Positions 11,314 through 24,738 are shown, counted from the first letter of the stretch. The stretch is 64,000 bases of DNA from Cryptomeria japonica (GCF_030272615.1 NW_026729183.1:1-64000); one strand, 5' to 3'. The notes: generated by a model not told the origin, from the letters alone. Made by a program: numbers and translations.

Positions 11314-13513
11314 TGTATATATATATGTATACATTTGTACGCATCTGTATACACATGTATACATCTGTAAACACATGTATACACCTATATACACACATGA
11401 ATAACTCTGTGAAATAAATATTGTATGCCCTCATGGGTTTGATTTTACTATATGCCTCTAGGTAGCGTCTACCACTCTATTCTTCCTTCATGTTGGTATG
11501 TTTAATGATTTTAGTTTTAAGGCTCAATGACAACTGCTTATGCATGACAACCTACACTTGTACATGGTCGAGGGTGGGAATTAAAGGGGACATGATATAT
11601 CAAGTTGCCTTACACTCCTAACATCAATGGTAACATGTCTAGTGGGCCCATGCACATAGACACTTATATTTAGGTGTTATTTTAATTTTGCAAGTTGATA
11701 TTTTTTAAAATTTTATGTTTCAGTGATCTAATATACCTATATGTATATGTATACATGTACATGGTATATGCATACATGTACATATAGGTGTATGTATATA
11801 ACATATATATATATACACACACATGGTATATGCATACATGTACATATATGTATATGTATATACATAGATATGTGTGTGTGTGTGTGTCCATACATACATA
11901 TGCATAGGGTTTCAATATACATAGTCATTTAATTATTTGTATGGCATCAAAGGTTTCAAGTTGGTATGTTGTTTTCAATTGTCCAGTCATAAAATTTATA
12001 CTATTTTCAGCATTCCTTAAATGTATATCACTATTTTGATATTTTTTTTATCATGTTGTCATACAAATTGGACTATTTCCAACATTCTCTAAATATTATC
12101 CATACTATTTTCACTATTCTTTACATATTATTGTGGTCCAAATGTAAAAACAATAGTTGTTTTTTAATCATATCAGAATTTATTTTGTATCACTTGCTTT
12201 TATTATGTATCAATGGTTTATTATGTATATGTATAAATGTATCTCTATATGTGTATATACATGTACATATATGTACATGTATACATATATGTATATGTAT
12301 ATATATACATAAATATGTATATAGATATACATATATATGTGCAACAATTTGAAATGAACACATTGTGAACCTTGTGGGCATTTGTTACAACTGGTGTAAG
12401 GTTCCTCAATAAACAAATAAAAATAGTATAAAATAATATATAAAACTGTGTCCATGAAAAAATCATAGAAATCAGACACACCTTGCAAATAAAGTGAGTG
12501 ATTGTTTCCCACATATATTTAAATTTGAAAATCAATAGGAGATTTTGAAGGGTCATTTTCATTATGAATTTTTCCTATTTTCACTGAATATCATCTACAA
12601 CATTCAATTCTTCTCCTTGTGCATGCAATATTTTAGGATGATTTGAAGTGATAACATTACTACCCCCGATTATTACAAAGTTTTGCAGGCATGCAGTAGT
12701 GTTGAGAGATGAACTATGTGGTTGATCGAGATATCAAAGTAATTGTGTTTATTAACACATTATATTTTATGGAGATTTTTCCTATTGTTGCAACATTTGT
12801 TTTTAAGCTATGTATTTTTTTAAAGATGTATGCATGATTTTATGTTAGTGTATGTGACTAATTTTGCAGTCATGTCTGGAGTATTGGGGTGGAATTGTAG
12901 AATACAACAAGCCTTCACCAGAGGTAAAGTCTTTATGACTTTACTTTTGCAATGACCTAGTAGACATTGTTTGATTTTATTTATATTTCTATGTTTACTT
13001 CTCTTCTATGCATACTTATTGTTGAAATGAATGTGTTTAAATGTTTTATTCATTTTTTATTTTTGAAATATACATACTCATTGTTGAAATGTATATGTAT
13101 GTATGATACATACATATATATATAGTAATATATATGTATGATACATACATATATATATTAATATATATGTATGTGTATATTTATGTACATACATACATTA
13201 TGAGAACTGTATGTATATACATATGTATGTATGTATGTAATACCTACCTACCTACATACATACATACATACATACATACATACTTAATAATTGTATATGA
13301 TCAAACAATGAATAAATATGTGTATACATTTATGTCTTGAAATGTTTTATTCATTTTTGTTTTGTCAAATATACATCGTCATTGCTGAAATGTATAATGT
13401 ACTATATGTACGTACGTATGTATGTATGTATGTTCATACATTTATTCATACATACATACATATATAAGTAAATAAATAAATACATACATACATACATACA
13501 TACATACATACAT
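11314..13513. other. Spacer between duplicated blocks, microsatellite-rich
   Basis: Contains (TGTATACA/TATATG)n arrays at about 11313-11400, 11735-11890 and 12230-12345, and (CATA)n/(TATG)n arrays at about 13085-13290 and 13400-13515. Tyr/Ile/Cys-rich open frames here are translations of those repeats. Nothing else is recognised. Confidence 0.7.
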
Positions 13514-14408
13514 ACATAAATATACATTTTTAAAATTATTTTATTAATTTTTAATTTTTTTTGGAAAAAAATTGATATTTTTTAATAAATTCAAAGACAA
13601 ATTTTTCATTCCTGAAAAATGCTGAAATTCAGGGGTTCTTGTCAACGTCACAAAAAAAAAAAAAAATAGACTTATTTTTTTTTCCAAATAGAGAATATAT
13701 ATAGGCAGTGTTAAAATAATAATAATTTTGATGTATATTTTTCTCGTTATAATATTTTGAAGTCCACCATAGCTAAATTTGATAGTTTTCATTCACTGAC
13801 ACCTTTTGTCTACTAGATTTATAATTATCAAAAAAAAAATTATACCCTTTGGAGAAAATTCTCTCATCTAGTGAAAAATAAATTTTTAAATTTTTTTAAT
13901 ATCATTTAATATATATTTTTTTAATTTCTAGCCAGCTTCTTTTTGAACTTTAAAAACCTACTCACAATGTTTAATACATAAAAAAATTTAAAATTAGTCA
14001 AAATACTAAAAAATTATATGTCCAGATTCGTGATTTTGAGCTCTAAAAAAGGGTATTTTTTTTATTTTTGTAAAAAAATAGTCTGCCTAGAGAAAAATTG
14101 AGCAGAAGTGAAAAGTTTCATAAATACAAACAAAATAGGTGATTGCGCTGCCACATCACCTACCACATAGGGGAGTCAGGACGAACTCAGTACGATCGGA
14201 CTCAGTTCGACCGAACTGAGTTTGACCAATCTATTATGATTTTTTTATAAAAAAAATTGAGCTCAAGCGCTCACAAAAAGTGTCTAAATGGTGCTAAGAT
14301 TCTAGTTGAACTCAATTCAAATGAACTCTTGGCGCCATTTAGGTGCCACACCAATGACATGGGGTACCATGTGGCAAGGTGGTAGTCTGGTTGGACTGAG
14401 TCAAACGC

Positions 14409-15063
14409 AAACACAACATTTGCCAACATAAACAATTACAAACATCATCGACCTTATAGACAACAATTAGGTCAGTAGCATAAACCCTAGACCCTAAACA
14501 TTTTAGGTTTACAATTACAAGCTGTCCAATCTTGACCGTTCAAACACTTTGCATAGAATAAAATGATCTCAAACAAATCACAAGTCATTCTGCATCATCC
14601 ATTCTTCACCGCATCTGGAAATCAGTAACCCATCATGCTCTCTTCACATACTGCTAAGAAAATGTTCATTCCTGAGGTAGACATTCAATGCAATCGATCT
14701 TCACATGCAAGATCTTCAAGGAAATCCTTCATGTGCACAAAATTGATGTGGCATATCAATCTCATCCTTATCTCTTAGCTAACTCATCACAAAATGTCAC
14801 CGATTTCATCTCACAAGCTAGATTGCCAAACTGGAAACCCTAGATTTGAGACTACCAATCGGTAGACACACTAAGTGAAACCCAGACACCGGTCCACTTC
14901 ATCCTAGTAGACCAAAACTGCTTCCAATCTTCATACCTTCATACCGGTTCTCCTACTTGAACATCAATAAAAACTTCTTCCAATCTTCATATCGGTTCAC
15001 CTGTACTTATTGATATCAATGATAACATATATTATCATCCTACCAGTTCACCATATGCCAACA
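14409..15063 (-). repeat. Copia 3' LTR fragment (truncated)
   Basis: Ends on the + strand in GCCAACA next to the polypurine tract. Homologous to 44146-44409 joined to 53316-53617. Sequence left of about 14409 is not LTR, so the R/U5-side part (about 775 bp by comparison with the 5' LTR) is missing. Carries the telomere-like CCCTAGACCCTAAA motif near 14486. Confidence 0.8.
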
Positions 15064-15078
15064 ATCTCCCCCTTTGGC
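15064..15078 (-). other. Copia polypurine tract
   Basis: ATCTCCCCCTTTGGC on + is GCCAAAGGGGGAGAT on the minus strand, directly before the LTR start TGTTGG. It is the standard copia plus-strand primer; the copy-1 equivalent is at 7739-7753. Confidence 0.85.
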
Positions 15079-15352
15079 ATTGATGGCAATACTCAGTGTA
15101 TCATTGCATAGTATCTACACCATTCTAAATAACATAAACATATAAACAACATAAACCTGTGTAGCTATATCTTCTCCCATATCATATATCTTCATCTCTA
15201 AGGATCTTCTCCCCCTTTGACAACAATGCCAAAGTGGAGGCACAAGCTTCCATTCTCCACTATGTTGCTCCCCTTATGGAGTAGCATCCTTCAACACATC
15301 AATCCTGAAAGATTTGTTATTGTAGTACCTGACTGATATAGGGAACACATTT

Positions 15353-17981
15353 TTAATTTACTTCATGAAGGGGCAGAACCCCGAATTTACCTCTCAAATA
15401 GGTAAATGTAGTCTTTGGTAAGGGCTTAGTGAATATGTCAGCTAGCTGCTCCTTACTGGAAATATGTTCTAATACAACCTCTTTATTTTGAACCTTTTCT
15501 CTCAAAAAATGATACTTGAGCTCAATGTGCTTAGTCCTAGCATGCAATACCGAATTCTTGGAAATATTTATTGCACTTGTGTTGTCACAAAATATACTCA
15601 CCGGTTCAGATATAGGTACTTTAAATCCATCCAATACATGTTTTATCTAGATTGCTTGAGTGCAGTTCATAAATGCTGCCACATACTCTACTTCAGCTAT
15701 AGACTAGGAAATATAGCTCTGCTTCTTACTGGTCCATGAGACTAGTCTTCCACCAAGAAAGAACGCTCCACCGGTTGTGCTCTTTCGGTCGTCCACATTA
15801 CCTGCCCAATTTGCATCGGTAAACAAATTGAGATTAAAATCACCATTGTATGGATACCACAATCCATAATCAACTATCTCTTTCAGGTATGTAAGAATCC
15901 TCTTGATTTCTACCAAGTGCGATTCTCTTGGACTTTTTTGAAAATGGGCTACAATACCCACAACATGATCAATATCTAGTCTATTGTGCACCACATAGTA
16001 CAACTTACCATTCATTGACCAGTACTTTTTTCATTCACCAACGCTGAATCATCCTCCTTAGTCACTTTGTAGTCAGTCACCATCGGTGTACCAATTAGTT
16101 TGCTCTCCTCCATGCCAAAGGTCTTCAATACCTTTTTGACATACATGGACTGGGTAATAAAGATACCCTCTTTCATCTGTTGAATCTGTAGACCAATGAA
16201 GAACTTTATCTCTCCAATCAGAGACATGTCAAACTCTTTCTTCATTTCATCTACATATGGATGGCTCATTTCAACATCTCCTCCAAAGATTATGTCATCT
16301 ACAAACACTTCATAGATCAAAATTTGATCACCTTCAGATTTTAGGTAGATGTTGTTGTCCTCACTTGTTCTCTGAAATCCTATCTTCATAAGATGAGAGT
16401 GTAACCTTTCATACCATGCCCTTGGTGCTTGTTTCAATCCATACAGGGCCTTGTGTAATCTACACACCATGTTACTATCTTCTGACAAAGCAAACCCATT
16501 TGGTTGCTCAATATACACTTCTTCTTCTAGGATTCCATTCAAGAAAGTAGACTTCACATCCATCTGGTATACCTTGAATCCCTTAAATGCTGCAAATGCA
16601 AGTAGCATTCAAACATCTTCCAGTCTAGCCACAAAGGCAAAGGTTTCTCCATAGTCTTCTCCTACTTCCTGAGCATATCCCTTGCATACAAGTATTTCCT
16701 TGATTCTTACAACTATGCCTTCTTCATTCAGCTTATTCCTGAAGACCCATTTGGTACCTATGACATTCTTGTGTTCCGGTCTGGGTACCAAAGACCATGT
16801 TGCATTCTTTTCTATCTAGTCCAGCTCCTCTTCCATTGCCTTAATCCAATCTTCATCGTTAAGTGCCTCTCTAGAGGTTTTAGTCTCAAATTTAGAAATC
16901 ATGCAAGAGTTTTCTTTCACCTTTCCTCTTGTGAATATCCCTGCATCTTTATCTCCTATGATCTGCTTCAGATCATGATGTAGTTTCACATATCTAGGAA
17001 TGACTCTAGCTGGTTCCGCTTCCTTTTCCTCTTCTTCTTCTTCTCCATCTTCTTCTTCACCTACTACAGCTTCTACCAGTACAGGAACACTAAGGTCTTT
17101 GCTTGTTTCTTTCTTAACCGATTCCCAAAAGATTACACCTGGTTCATCTTCCTCCTGCTCACTGCTAGTTTCCTTAGGTTTCTTAGGGGATTCATCAACC
17201 CTACCATTCATACTCTCAACAATTTTCTGAGTCCTATTGTTGTAGCACTCAAGAGCTATTCTTTTAGTGGAATATCAAAGAAATATTCCTTCATCACATT
17301 TAGCATTAAGCGTGCTCAGATGCTTACCTCTCTTGATATAGCAGTTACTGCCAGAAACTTTAAAATAACTCACAATGGGAGGCTTCCCGGTCTAGTACTC
17401 ATAAGGGGTTTTATCCTTACCTTTTGTTGATGAGTACTCGGTTCATGGTATAGACCGCAGTGCTCACCGCTTCTCTCCCAAAAGTGTGAGCAACCTTTCC
17501 TTGGATCAACATTGTTCTGGTGCTTCAACTACAGTCCTATTATTCCTTTCTGCTATGTCATTCTTCTGAGGTGTCCTTGGGGCAGACAACTACCTCTTGA
17601 TGTCATTCTCTTCATAGTACTTGTTGAATTCATCAAAATTCAATTCACCTCCCTGATCGGTTCTTAGGCTTTTTATCCTTTGACCGCTTTCCTTCTCTAC
17701 CAATGGTCTAAAGGATTTGAGCTTTCTGAATGCCTCAAACTTGTCTTTCAAGAATGTGACCCACATCATTCTTGAGAAATCATCGGTAAGAATCATGAAA
17801 TACCGATCTCCATGAATACTTCTAGTTTTCATTGGACCACACAGATCGGTGTTTACAAGATCAAGTAAGTTCCCTGCTGAAAAAGACTTACGTTTGAAAT
17901 TTGAGGAAGACATCTTCCCAACTTGGCATTCTCTACACAAATAATTCTCTGATTTATTCAACAAAGGCAATCCTCTTACTG
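15353..17981 (-). pseudogene. Ty1/copia pol 3' half (integrase-RT-RNase H), copy 2
   Basis: Minus strand: integrase 17590-17981 (CRECQVGKM and the following core with FMILTDDFSRMMW); linker 16816-17211; RT 16012-16791 (QMDVKSTFLNG, ALYGLKQAPRAWY, FVDDI); RNase H 15353-16015 (KSTTGGAFFLGG, ADIFTKPLPK). It is interrupted by frameshifts and stops, so it is non-functional. Sense reading stops at the CACTA terminus at 17982; the missing upstream half (protease, gag) resumes at 41929. Slightly less decayed than copy 1, for example in the RNase H section. Confidence 0.88.
17979..17981 (+). other. Target-site duplication, left (CTG)
   Basis: CTG precedes CACTA at 17982. The partner after TAGTG is TTG at 41929-41931, a 2-of-3 match with one C/T transition. 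Three-base target duplications are characteristic of CACTA elements. Removing the insert plus one copy restores continuous copia sequence. Confidence 0.7.
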
Positions 17982-18030
17982 CACTAGTACATTCGGAGCT
18001 GATTTCTGATGGTTGTTTGTCAGATTTTCG
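17982..18030 (+). repeat. CACTA left terminal inverted repeat and first subterminal motif
   Basis: CACTAGTACATT(C/T)GGAGC followed by GATTTCTGATGG, then a TTTCGATGAA motif at about 18027. Pairs with the right end at 41880-41928. The copy-1 version at 10658 has T where this one has C, making it even closer to the right terminus. Confidence 0.8.
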
Positions 18031-19300
18031 ATGAATTTTCGTCGGAGTGTCGACAAAATCCACCATCGAAAACTCAGCGTCAGATTGGTCGATGATACCA
18101 TGCCCATCAGAAATTTGACAATCCAATGGACTCTGCCATCAGTCAAAGAAGTTGTCGGCCGACAGCTTGGTATTCGTCATAATTTCAACGATGATCATTT
18201 TTATAAAAAAAAATAATTATCATCGATATAAAAGTGCCATCGAAGGAAGGAAATGCCAAAAGGACTCACTGAACATAAAAACTCAGCATCAGATTGGTCG
18301 ACAATGCCATGCCCATCGAAAATTTGACAATCCAATGGACTCTATCGATGGTCAAAGAAGTCATCAGTCGAAAGCTTGGTATTCAGCGTAATTCTAACAA
18401 TGATCATTTTTTATCAAAAAAAATAATTATCATCAATATAAATGAGCCATCAAATAAAGGAAATGCTGAAAGCACTCACCGAACCTAAAAACTTCATCGA
18501 CAAAAGATATCAAAGAAAGTAGAGAGGGTCTTCATCAATGGGAAAAGTTCTCGAGGAATAATACTATCAGTGCAACATAAAAAGGACCCACCAAAAGGAG
18601 CATTTTCATCGAAAGAATAATATCGATCGGACAAAAAGAAGCTACTTCGATAAAAGATATCAATGAGGATATAGGTTTCGAGGAGGTTAAAATTCATCAA
18701 CAAAAGATATCGAAGAAAGCAGAGAGGGTCTTCATCGATGGGAAAAGTTCTCAAGGAAATAATACTATCGGTGCAACATACAAAGGACCCACCGAAAGGA
18801 GCGTTTTCATGAAAATAATAATATTGATCATACAAAAGGAAGCTACATCGATAAAAGATATCAATGAGGATATAGGTTTTGAGGAAGTTAAAAGGCATGT
18901 TCTCGATATGTGTGGTTTTTCCGATGTAACTTTATCGGCGAAGAACAATAAGGGAAAATAAAGAAAAGGTTCGGTGAGATAATAGACTCATTCATCAACG
19001 GGGCATAGTGATATCGATGAAAGAAGTATTTCAATGGAAAAATAAAGGACACCAAAGCTCAAGGTTTCTTCGACATAAGACCCGATGGATATCAGATATG
19101 TTTCGTTGAGGAGACAACCATACTGATCAAATACAGTATTTCGATGAAGGGAAAAAATACTTGATCGAAGTAATATTTGAAACAAAAGTATTATTGATAG
19201 AAACAAAGAGATCGATGGACTAAAGAAACAAATGATCAAAAGACATATCCTCATCGAAATGATTATTGATTGCTGCAAAAATCATAAACAAATCCCAGGG
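18030..19300. repeat. ATCGA-rich subterminal tandem arrays
   Basis: Two kinds of unit occur. Units of about 205-215 bp span about 18075-18286 and 18287-18490, each containing ATCCAATGGACTCT and AAAGCTTGGTATTC. Units of about 210 bp span about 18491-18690 and 18700-18900, each containing TCATCGACAAAAGATATC. Throughout, the core ATCGA/TCGAT recurs every 10-30 bp. Known biology: CACTA subterminal regions hold short repeats bound by the TnpA-type protein; that these serve this role is inference. Confidence 0.75.
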
Positions 19301-19526
19301 AAGGTCATATCGCCATTCAATTCAAATGTGTGGCTGCGTAACCATTGTCCAAAGCACCATTACTAACTAATTAAATATGCCATAAGTAGTGGATCAACCA
19401 TCAAAGGACATAGCATTAAGGAATTCACAGGCGACAAACTGAAAGCAAGAATTGGGTGAATTCACAGATAAAGCTCAGTAATTCCAAGTAAGTTGTTTGC
19501 ACACAGACCTCTTTTTTAAAATTCAA

Positions 19527-22500
19527 ATGGAATCATCATCTAAAACTAATAAGACCAGAAAGGGAAAAGAGCCTATCGTTGCAGAAGAAAAACCTAAAAG
19601 ACAGAAAAGGGAAGGGAATTCTTTGGCTCAGGACTTGATTGACTAGTGCCCATCATCCAGTTTGAGGTCCAAGAAGATTAGAGCCGATGAGGAAGGCATG
19701 GATGACCGGTTTGAGGATCTTGGAGACATATGGATAGAGTTGAGAGGGTATGAATTATTCATATATGGGTACAACAGAAGAGTTTCCCCTCAACCTATCA
19801 ACAATTTATGGCGATTGAACTTAGAAAGGTTAGTTGTGGCTAATGTATTCGTGAATGTGGAGCTCATGAAGGCATTGGGAAACAATTATGACCCTAAAAC
19901 CAGGACCATATATAACTACATGGGTGAGCCAATTCTTGCAATCACAAAGGAGGTTATTGACACTGTGTTCAAGTTGGATTGGGGATTTGAAGAATTGATT
20001 GACCTCAAGAAGTTAACAAGTGAATATTTTAACCTAGAGCACATTTACAAAACGTGGAGACTCCCTATACATAGGCCTAGGAATGCAGGGTCCTTAGTGC
20101 CACTAGGCCAGGATGACAAAGCTCCCTATGATGTCAACTCTTTCCATCCATATTTCAAGTATACCTATTACTGTGTTGCCCAAGTGCTAGGGATAAAAGC
20201 CCATCCTTTGATGGATATTGCAGCCATAGTCATTTGTGCCGATTTGCAGTCTAAGGACCCCCACTTCTTTGATTTTTTATGCTTATTTGGTTGAGGTTTT
20301 GAATCATGGGTTAGAAAATTTAAAGGGGGATGTCATCAATGTTCATTTCAAGCATTATTCCTTACTTATGCATATGCTATTGTATGTGGGCCAAGATGAA
20401 GGGTTATGGCCAGAAGAGTTATGTGTCAAGACATATGACAATGCTGGAATGAGAAAACCAGTGCAATTATGAGTTTCTTCATGAGACTAGAGGTATGTGA
20501 ATAATCAATATTGGCATTTTGAGGAGTTCTTTGTTGAGCCATTATATAGACTGTTGGGATGCCTGTGTGATCATGCCCTTGCACCAGAGGTTCAAAGATT
20601 CCTAAGACCAAAAGATTTCGCTAAAGATCCCTCAATTGAACACAATTGGGGAGATTGGTATTGTTTTTTGGACTGCACACAAGTCAGGGTATACAGGTTT
20701 GAAGGGAGACCATACTTACTACCACTTATAGTCCCTAAAAGAGTGACTTGTATGGAAATTGTGAGGCAACTATAAATAGTGAGTACAGAACATCTGACAA
20801 GCCATGGAAAACAATCAATTGTACCTGGGTTGTTAGTATTTTCAGATTTTATTGTGAAAAGTTCAAAGAGTTATGGCCTGTTGTAGACAAAATTGGATTA
20901 TTATGGCATGGCTATGGGGGATCCAAGGCCCAATTTTGATCCTAAAGGATACATAAGGATATCCCAATCATCACAAAAGTTGAAGGCTAGAGAGCATACG
21001 TCTTACCTACTGAATGACCTCATTAAGAACATTGGCAGAGAAGAGGCCAGAGTGAAGCGAATAAAGTTTGAGAAAGCAATGCAGGCTTATAAATGGAAGC
21101 TTTATAGAAGGAAAATGGATGAGAACGTGCTACAAAAGATTGAAGACCCCTTGGAGTTGGCCAACAAACTTGTGGAGCATGAATTGGAAATACTTGATGG
21201 AGTCCCGCCTCATGTTTTTAGGGATTACATTGATACTATTAGGAATACAGAGCCTTTGGCTCATATGTCTTCGACTTCCGCATTTGGCATCGTTCCATTC
21301 ACTCCTCAAGAGGATTACCCCCTAGTTATGTAGAGGATACACCGCTAGACTTGGCAACATGACAACTGAATGTCCGAGAAGTGGCTAACATTAGATTCTT
21401 GGAGCATGAGGATTTCATTGCTTCCAAGGAGTTCACCATATTCCTCTATCAACATAAAGGATCTCAAATTAGGAATAACATGATAAATAGTGAAGAAGAC
21501 CAACAGCTTCAAAAGTTACAAGAGGAGATGGATCTTGTGATGAGAGAAATGACACCTGAGAAGGGAAGACAGTTGCTTAAGGAAGCTGGTGTTCTATTAT
21601 ACTCTGGATGGGACATGAACTTTGCCTTGTGGTTTGATGGATTCCTCAAGAAACAAGACCCAAGTAGGCAAATGATGCCAAAAGAGATTGATAAACTCTT
21701 TAGAGGATCAGGATACAATCTAGATCAGAAGGCTCTTCTATAGTGGGCTATCTATCACAAAGATAAAAGACCTATATTGGTTGATACAGAAGAAGCTTTT
21801 GGACATTTGATGGTGCAGTAGGTTGGAAAGACTGACCCTAGAACAACTGCCAAACTAAATTTGGATGTCACTAAACTGAACCAAGATCAGATAGAGTTTC
21901 TGGTCCGAGAAAATTGTACATACAAAAGCCTATATGAGAAAAACAATGAGGAAAAATAGAGGCTGCAAGCAAGATTGCTTCAGATTGATACAGGTACCAG
22001 ACAAACAGGGATGACATACGGTGTTGACAGAGATGCCATGGATGCCTTTATAGATGCTATGTATTGGAGGAATAGGGCCAAAAAGACATCTTGGCAACTA
22101 AAAAAGGAACAGAAAAAGATGGATAAGTTAGTTCTCGGGGTCATTGACCATAGATTCAAAAGTATGATGCAGGTTGTAGAAATCTATTGGAAGACATACA
22201 CTGGAACAGTCAAAGCTGTGAAAGAGCATGAAAGGGTCAAGTCTCGGTTGGAAGGCTTGATGAATGATAATAGTTTGATGAATCCAGGTGAGAAAATTGA
22301 AGCCGAGGCTCACTTGAAGTCCCATGATGAATTGGCAAATCAATTAAGGAAAGAGCATCAGAGGTTGGAAGATGGGAATACCCCTAGGGTGCCCTCTTTT
22401 TACAGTAATGGTGAGTTAGTATCATTGGAAAAGTGGAAACAAGAGTTCAGTGATGAGAAGAATCGAGTAGTAGCAGAGTTGGATCGGTACAAAGATTTGT

Positions 22501-22661
22501 CACTTTGTGTTAACAATATTCTATCCAATCATTTCCAGATAGAAAGCAACATGAGGATACTAAACAATGACGTTCTAATGTATAAAGATGATAAGCACAT
22601 TGAAAACATAGGAATGTTGAACTTTTTTATCTTCCAGTTTGTTAAAAAAAGTGCTAATTAA
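19527..22661 (+). pseudogene. ORF A: unrecognised CACTA-borne protein family, member 1
   Basis: An ATG at 19527 opens a frame encoding a Lys/Glu-rich N-terminus, a TAG at 19644, then a long stretch to about 20274. A T-run there (GATTTTTTATG) shifts the frame; the new frame runs to 21333, and a second shift returns to the first frame until 22661. The encoded protein is about 1,040 residues: a central conserved region (NNYDPKTRTI, YSLLMHM, FLRPKDFAKD, HNWGDWY, RVYRFEGRPYLLP) and a C-terminal coiled coil with many Lys/Glu (21381-22600). Homologous to ORF B at 24739-26314. Stops near 20470-20488 fall where ORF B has Trp or similar codons. I do not recognise the family; a remote link to plant transposon-associated domains such as PMD is possible but unsupported. 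It lies downstream of the subterminal array and antisense to both transposases. Confidence 0.65.
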
Positions 22662-24738
22662 TAGTTATGTGTTGAAAAGCCATGATGCTTGGTGACAATG
22701 TATACCCTCATATAAATGAGGGAATTTTCATAACAATAAGGATCATTAGAGAAGAAGTAGAATACAGCCTTAGGCTTACTATTGTACCATTTTGCGAGCA
22801 TACATAATATAATCAGTCATCTTTCCTTTGTGTATATGCTGTGGATTACTGCATCTTTCTGTAGGCAGTTGCTTGTGATATTATCTAAAGGAGATAAGGT
22901 TACTTATGTTCTTCCAGTAAAACTCTATGTTTCATATTGTGGATTTGAATAAAAGATTTACTTGCGAATATAGTTGTATATATAGTGCGCATGCATATTA
23001 TCTCAACCATGGTGCGCTTGCATATGTATATAGTTTTGTTTATAGGTGGAAAGCTTGAGGTTCAATGTCGAACTTGGTTGCTCTGATCCCATATGTAATA
23101 TTCCATTAATTCTATACTTGAAGAAAATAAATTGTGATCTATATTAAGATAAAAAATTGAGCATTTCAAAATAAAACATAACTACTTCAGTTGAAGGAGA
23201 AAACTAACTAAATGTTCTTCAATACAATAAGAATCTAACTAATTTATCTAAAAGGAAGGTAATCTTTTAATGATAAAAAACATTGAACAAATATTATTAA
23301 GCTAATCAATATGAGAAAGGAATTCAAATGGCAAGTTTCATTTTTGAGGGAAAAGATAAAGGTTTAGAGGTTACTGTTATCACTGTTTAAAAAATGGATA
23401 TTCTTTTCCATAATTGGCTAAGTCTATGAAATTCTTGGGTCTGGTATGGCCTTGTGACTTCTATTTCTTTGGGTCCTAAAGAGGGTTTAGGGTTTAGGTT
23501 TAATCACTTTCAAAATGTCTGAGAAAAAACCCTTATAATTCTATTTCCTTGTTACTTTATTCACTTAAGTAATGGGTCCTTTTGTCATGCAAAGTGTTCC
23601 CCCCATTGTTTTTTACCTAGGTGGTCCTTTTAAATGTGTTAATTTTTATTCACCTTTAAATTGCCTTTTCTAATGACCGTCGGGCCTTGTAATTGTCGTG
23701 CAACTCTCAGTCAATTGGATGGCCCGCATGGATTCGCAAACTTAGCATGCTCGAAAGTTACCTATCACGAAGTAGCAAAAAGGTTTCACGGGACCCAATG
23801 ATGAGGACTTCTTTCTTTGCTAAAGGGCAATCAGTTTGGAAAGAGATCAATGGCCCACATTGATTCGCAACCTAAAGATGCTCGTGGTTTACAAGTTGTG
23901 AAATGGTGAAAAGATGGTGGGCTCGGGTGAAGTGGTGATGATGGCGAGTAGGAAGTTGAGATGTCAATTGAAGAGGGATTGAATGCCAAAGTGAATGGTG
24001 CTGATTCAGAGGGACCACATCTGCCGGTTTTCTAATAGGTTGTTAAAGGAAGGGCATCTCAAGAAGGATCTAACGGCGAGTGTTATTTCGCAACCTTTAA
24101 ATGCAAGATGGTTACCGTTCGCAAAATAGCAAAAATGATTGGCATTAACCGTTTTGAATGCGGTTAGTGATACAAACCGCCAGGTTAGGACAATGTAAAG
24201 ATCAATCAAGTTTCAGTTGACCGAATAGCTAGCGCAGCTTCGTGAGGTCAAGATGCAAGATGGTTACCCATCGCGAAATAGTGAAAGGATTTTCAGCCAG
24301 TTGCCAAGCAAGGAAGAGTCAAAAGGGTAAAAGTGGTGCAAGTTCTATTTGATCCAATGGTTGGCGTCTTTTTGATAGATGAACATGCAAGAGCTTTACG
24401 CTCTACGAAACAGGGAAAGAGAAAAATGAAAAATACTCAGAGCAGTTTTGATCTGTTGAAGCCAAAATTTTGAATTCTTTCATGAATTTAATTTTGAAGG
24501 GACGGTCGAAGCATGCGGTGTTAATGTCACAGTTAAGGAGCCAAATTGTCATATATATCCCCACATCAATTGAACAAGGGTATCATTTCATAGAAGAAGT
24601 TGTAGAGAAAGCTGGTGCAGAGCAGAAGTTTGCAAACCAAAATCAGGTTCTCTTTCTCTTTGTTTACCCATTGCTTAAAGATTGTTGAATTATGGTCTTG
24701 TCCTATTAGAAAATTGCTTTGATTGATAATTGGCTTAG
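22662..24738. other. Intergenic stretch between ORF A and ORF B with recurring motif
   Basis: No gene recognised. At about 23735-24425 a 40-50 bp degenerate motif recurs five times, near 23747, 23877, 24100, 24257 and 24385. Its core is ATGCAAGATGGTTACC followed by TCGCGAAATAG(C/T)(A/G)AAA. A 44-bp sequence beginning ATCTCAACCATGGTGCGC at about 23002 recurs at 29047. A possible 5' exon of ORF B ends at CAG/GTTCTC near 24645 with an acceptor TTAG near 24738; this is speculative. Confidence 0.5.

Larger units (their letters stand above)
13514..18635. repeat. Segmental duplication, copy 2 (original locus)
   Basis: Partner of 6214-11313. This copy is contiguous with the rest of the CACTA element on its right, so it is the parental locus and copy 1 is derived. 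Divergence by eye is a few percent in coding parts, for example six or so changes across the 93-residue RNase H tail. Confidence 0.8.
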
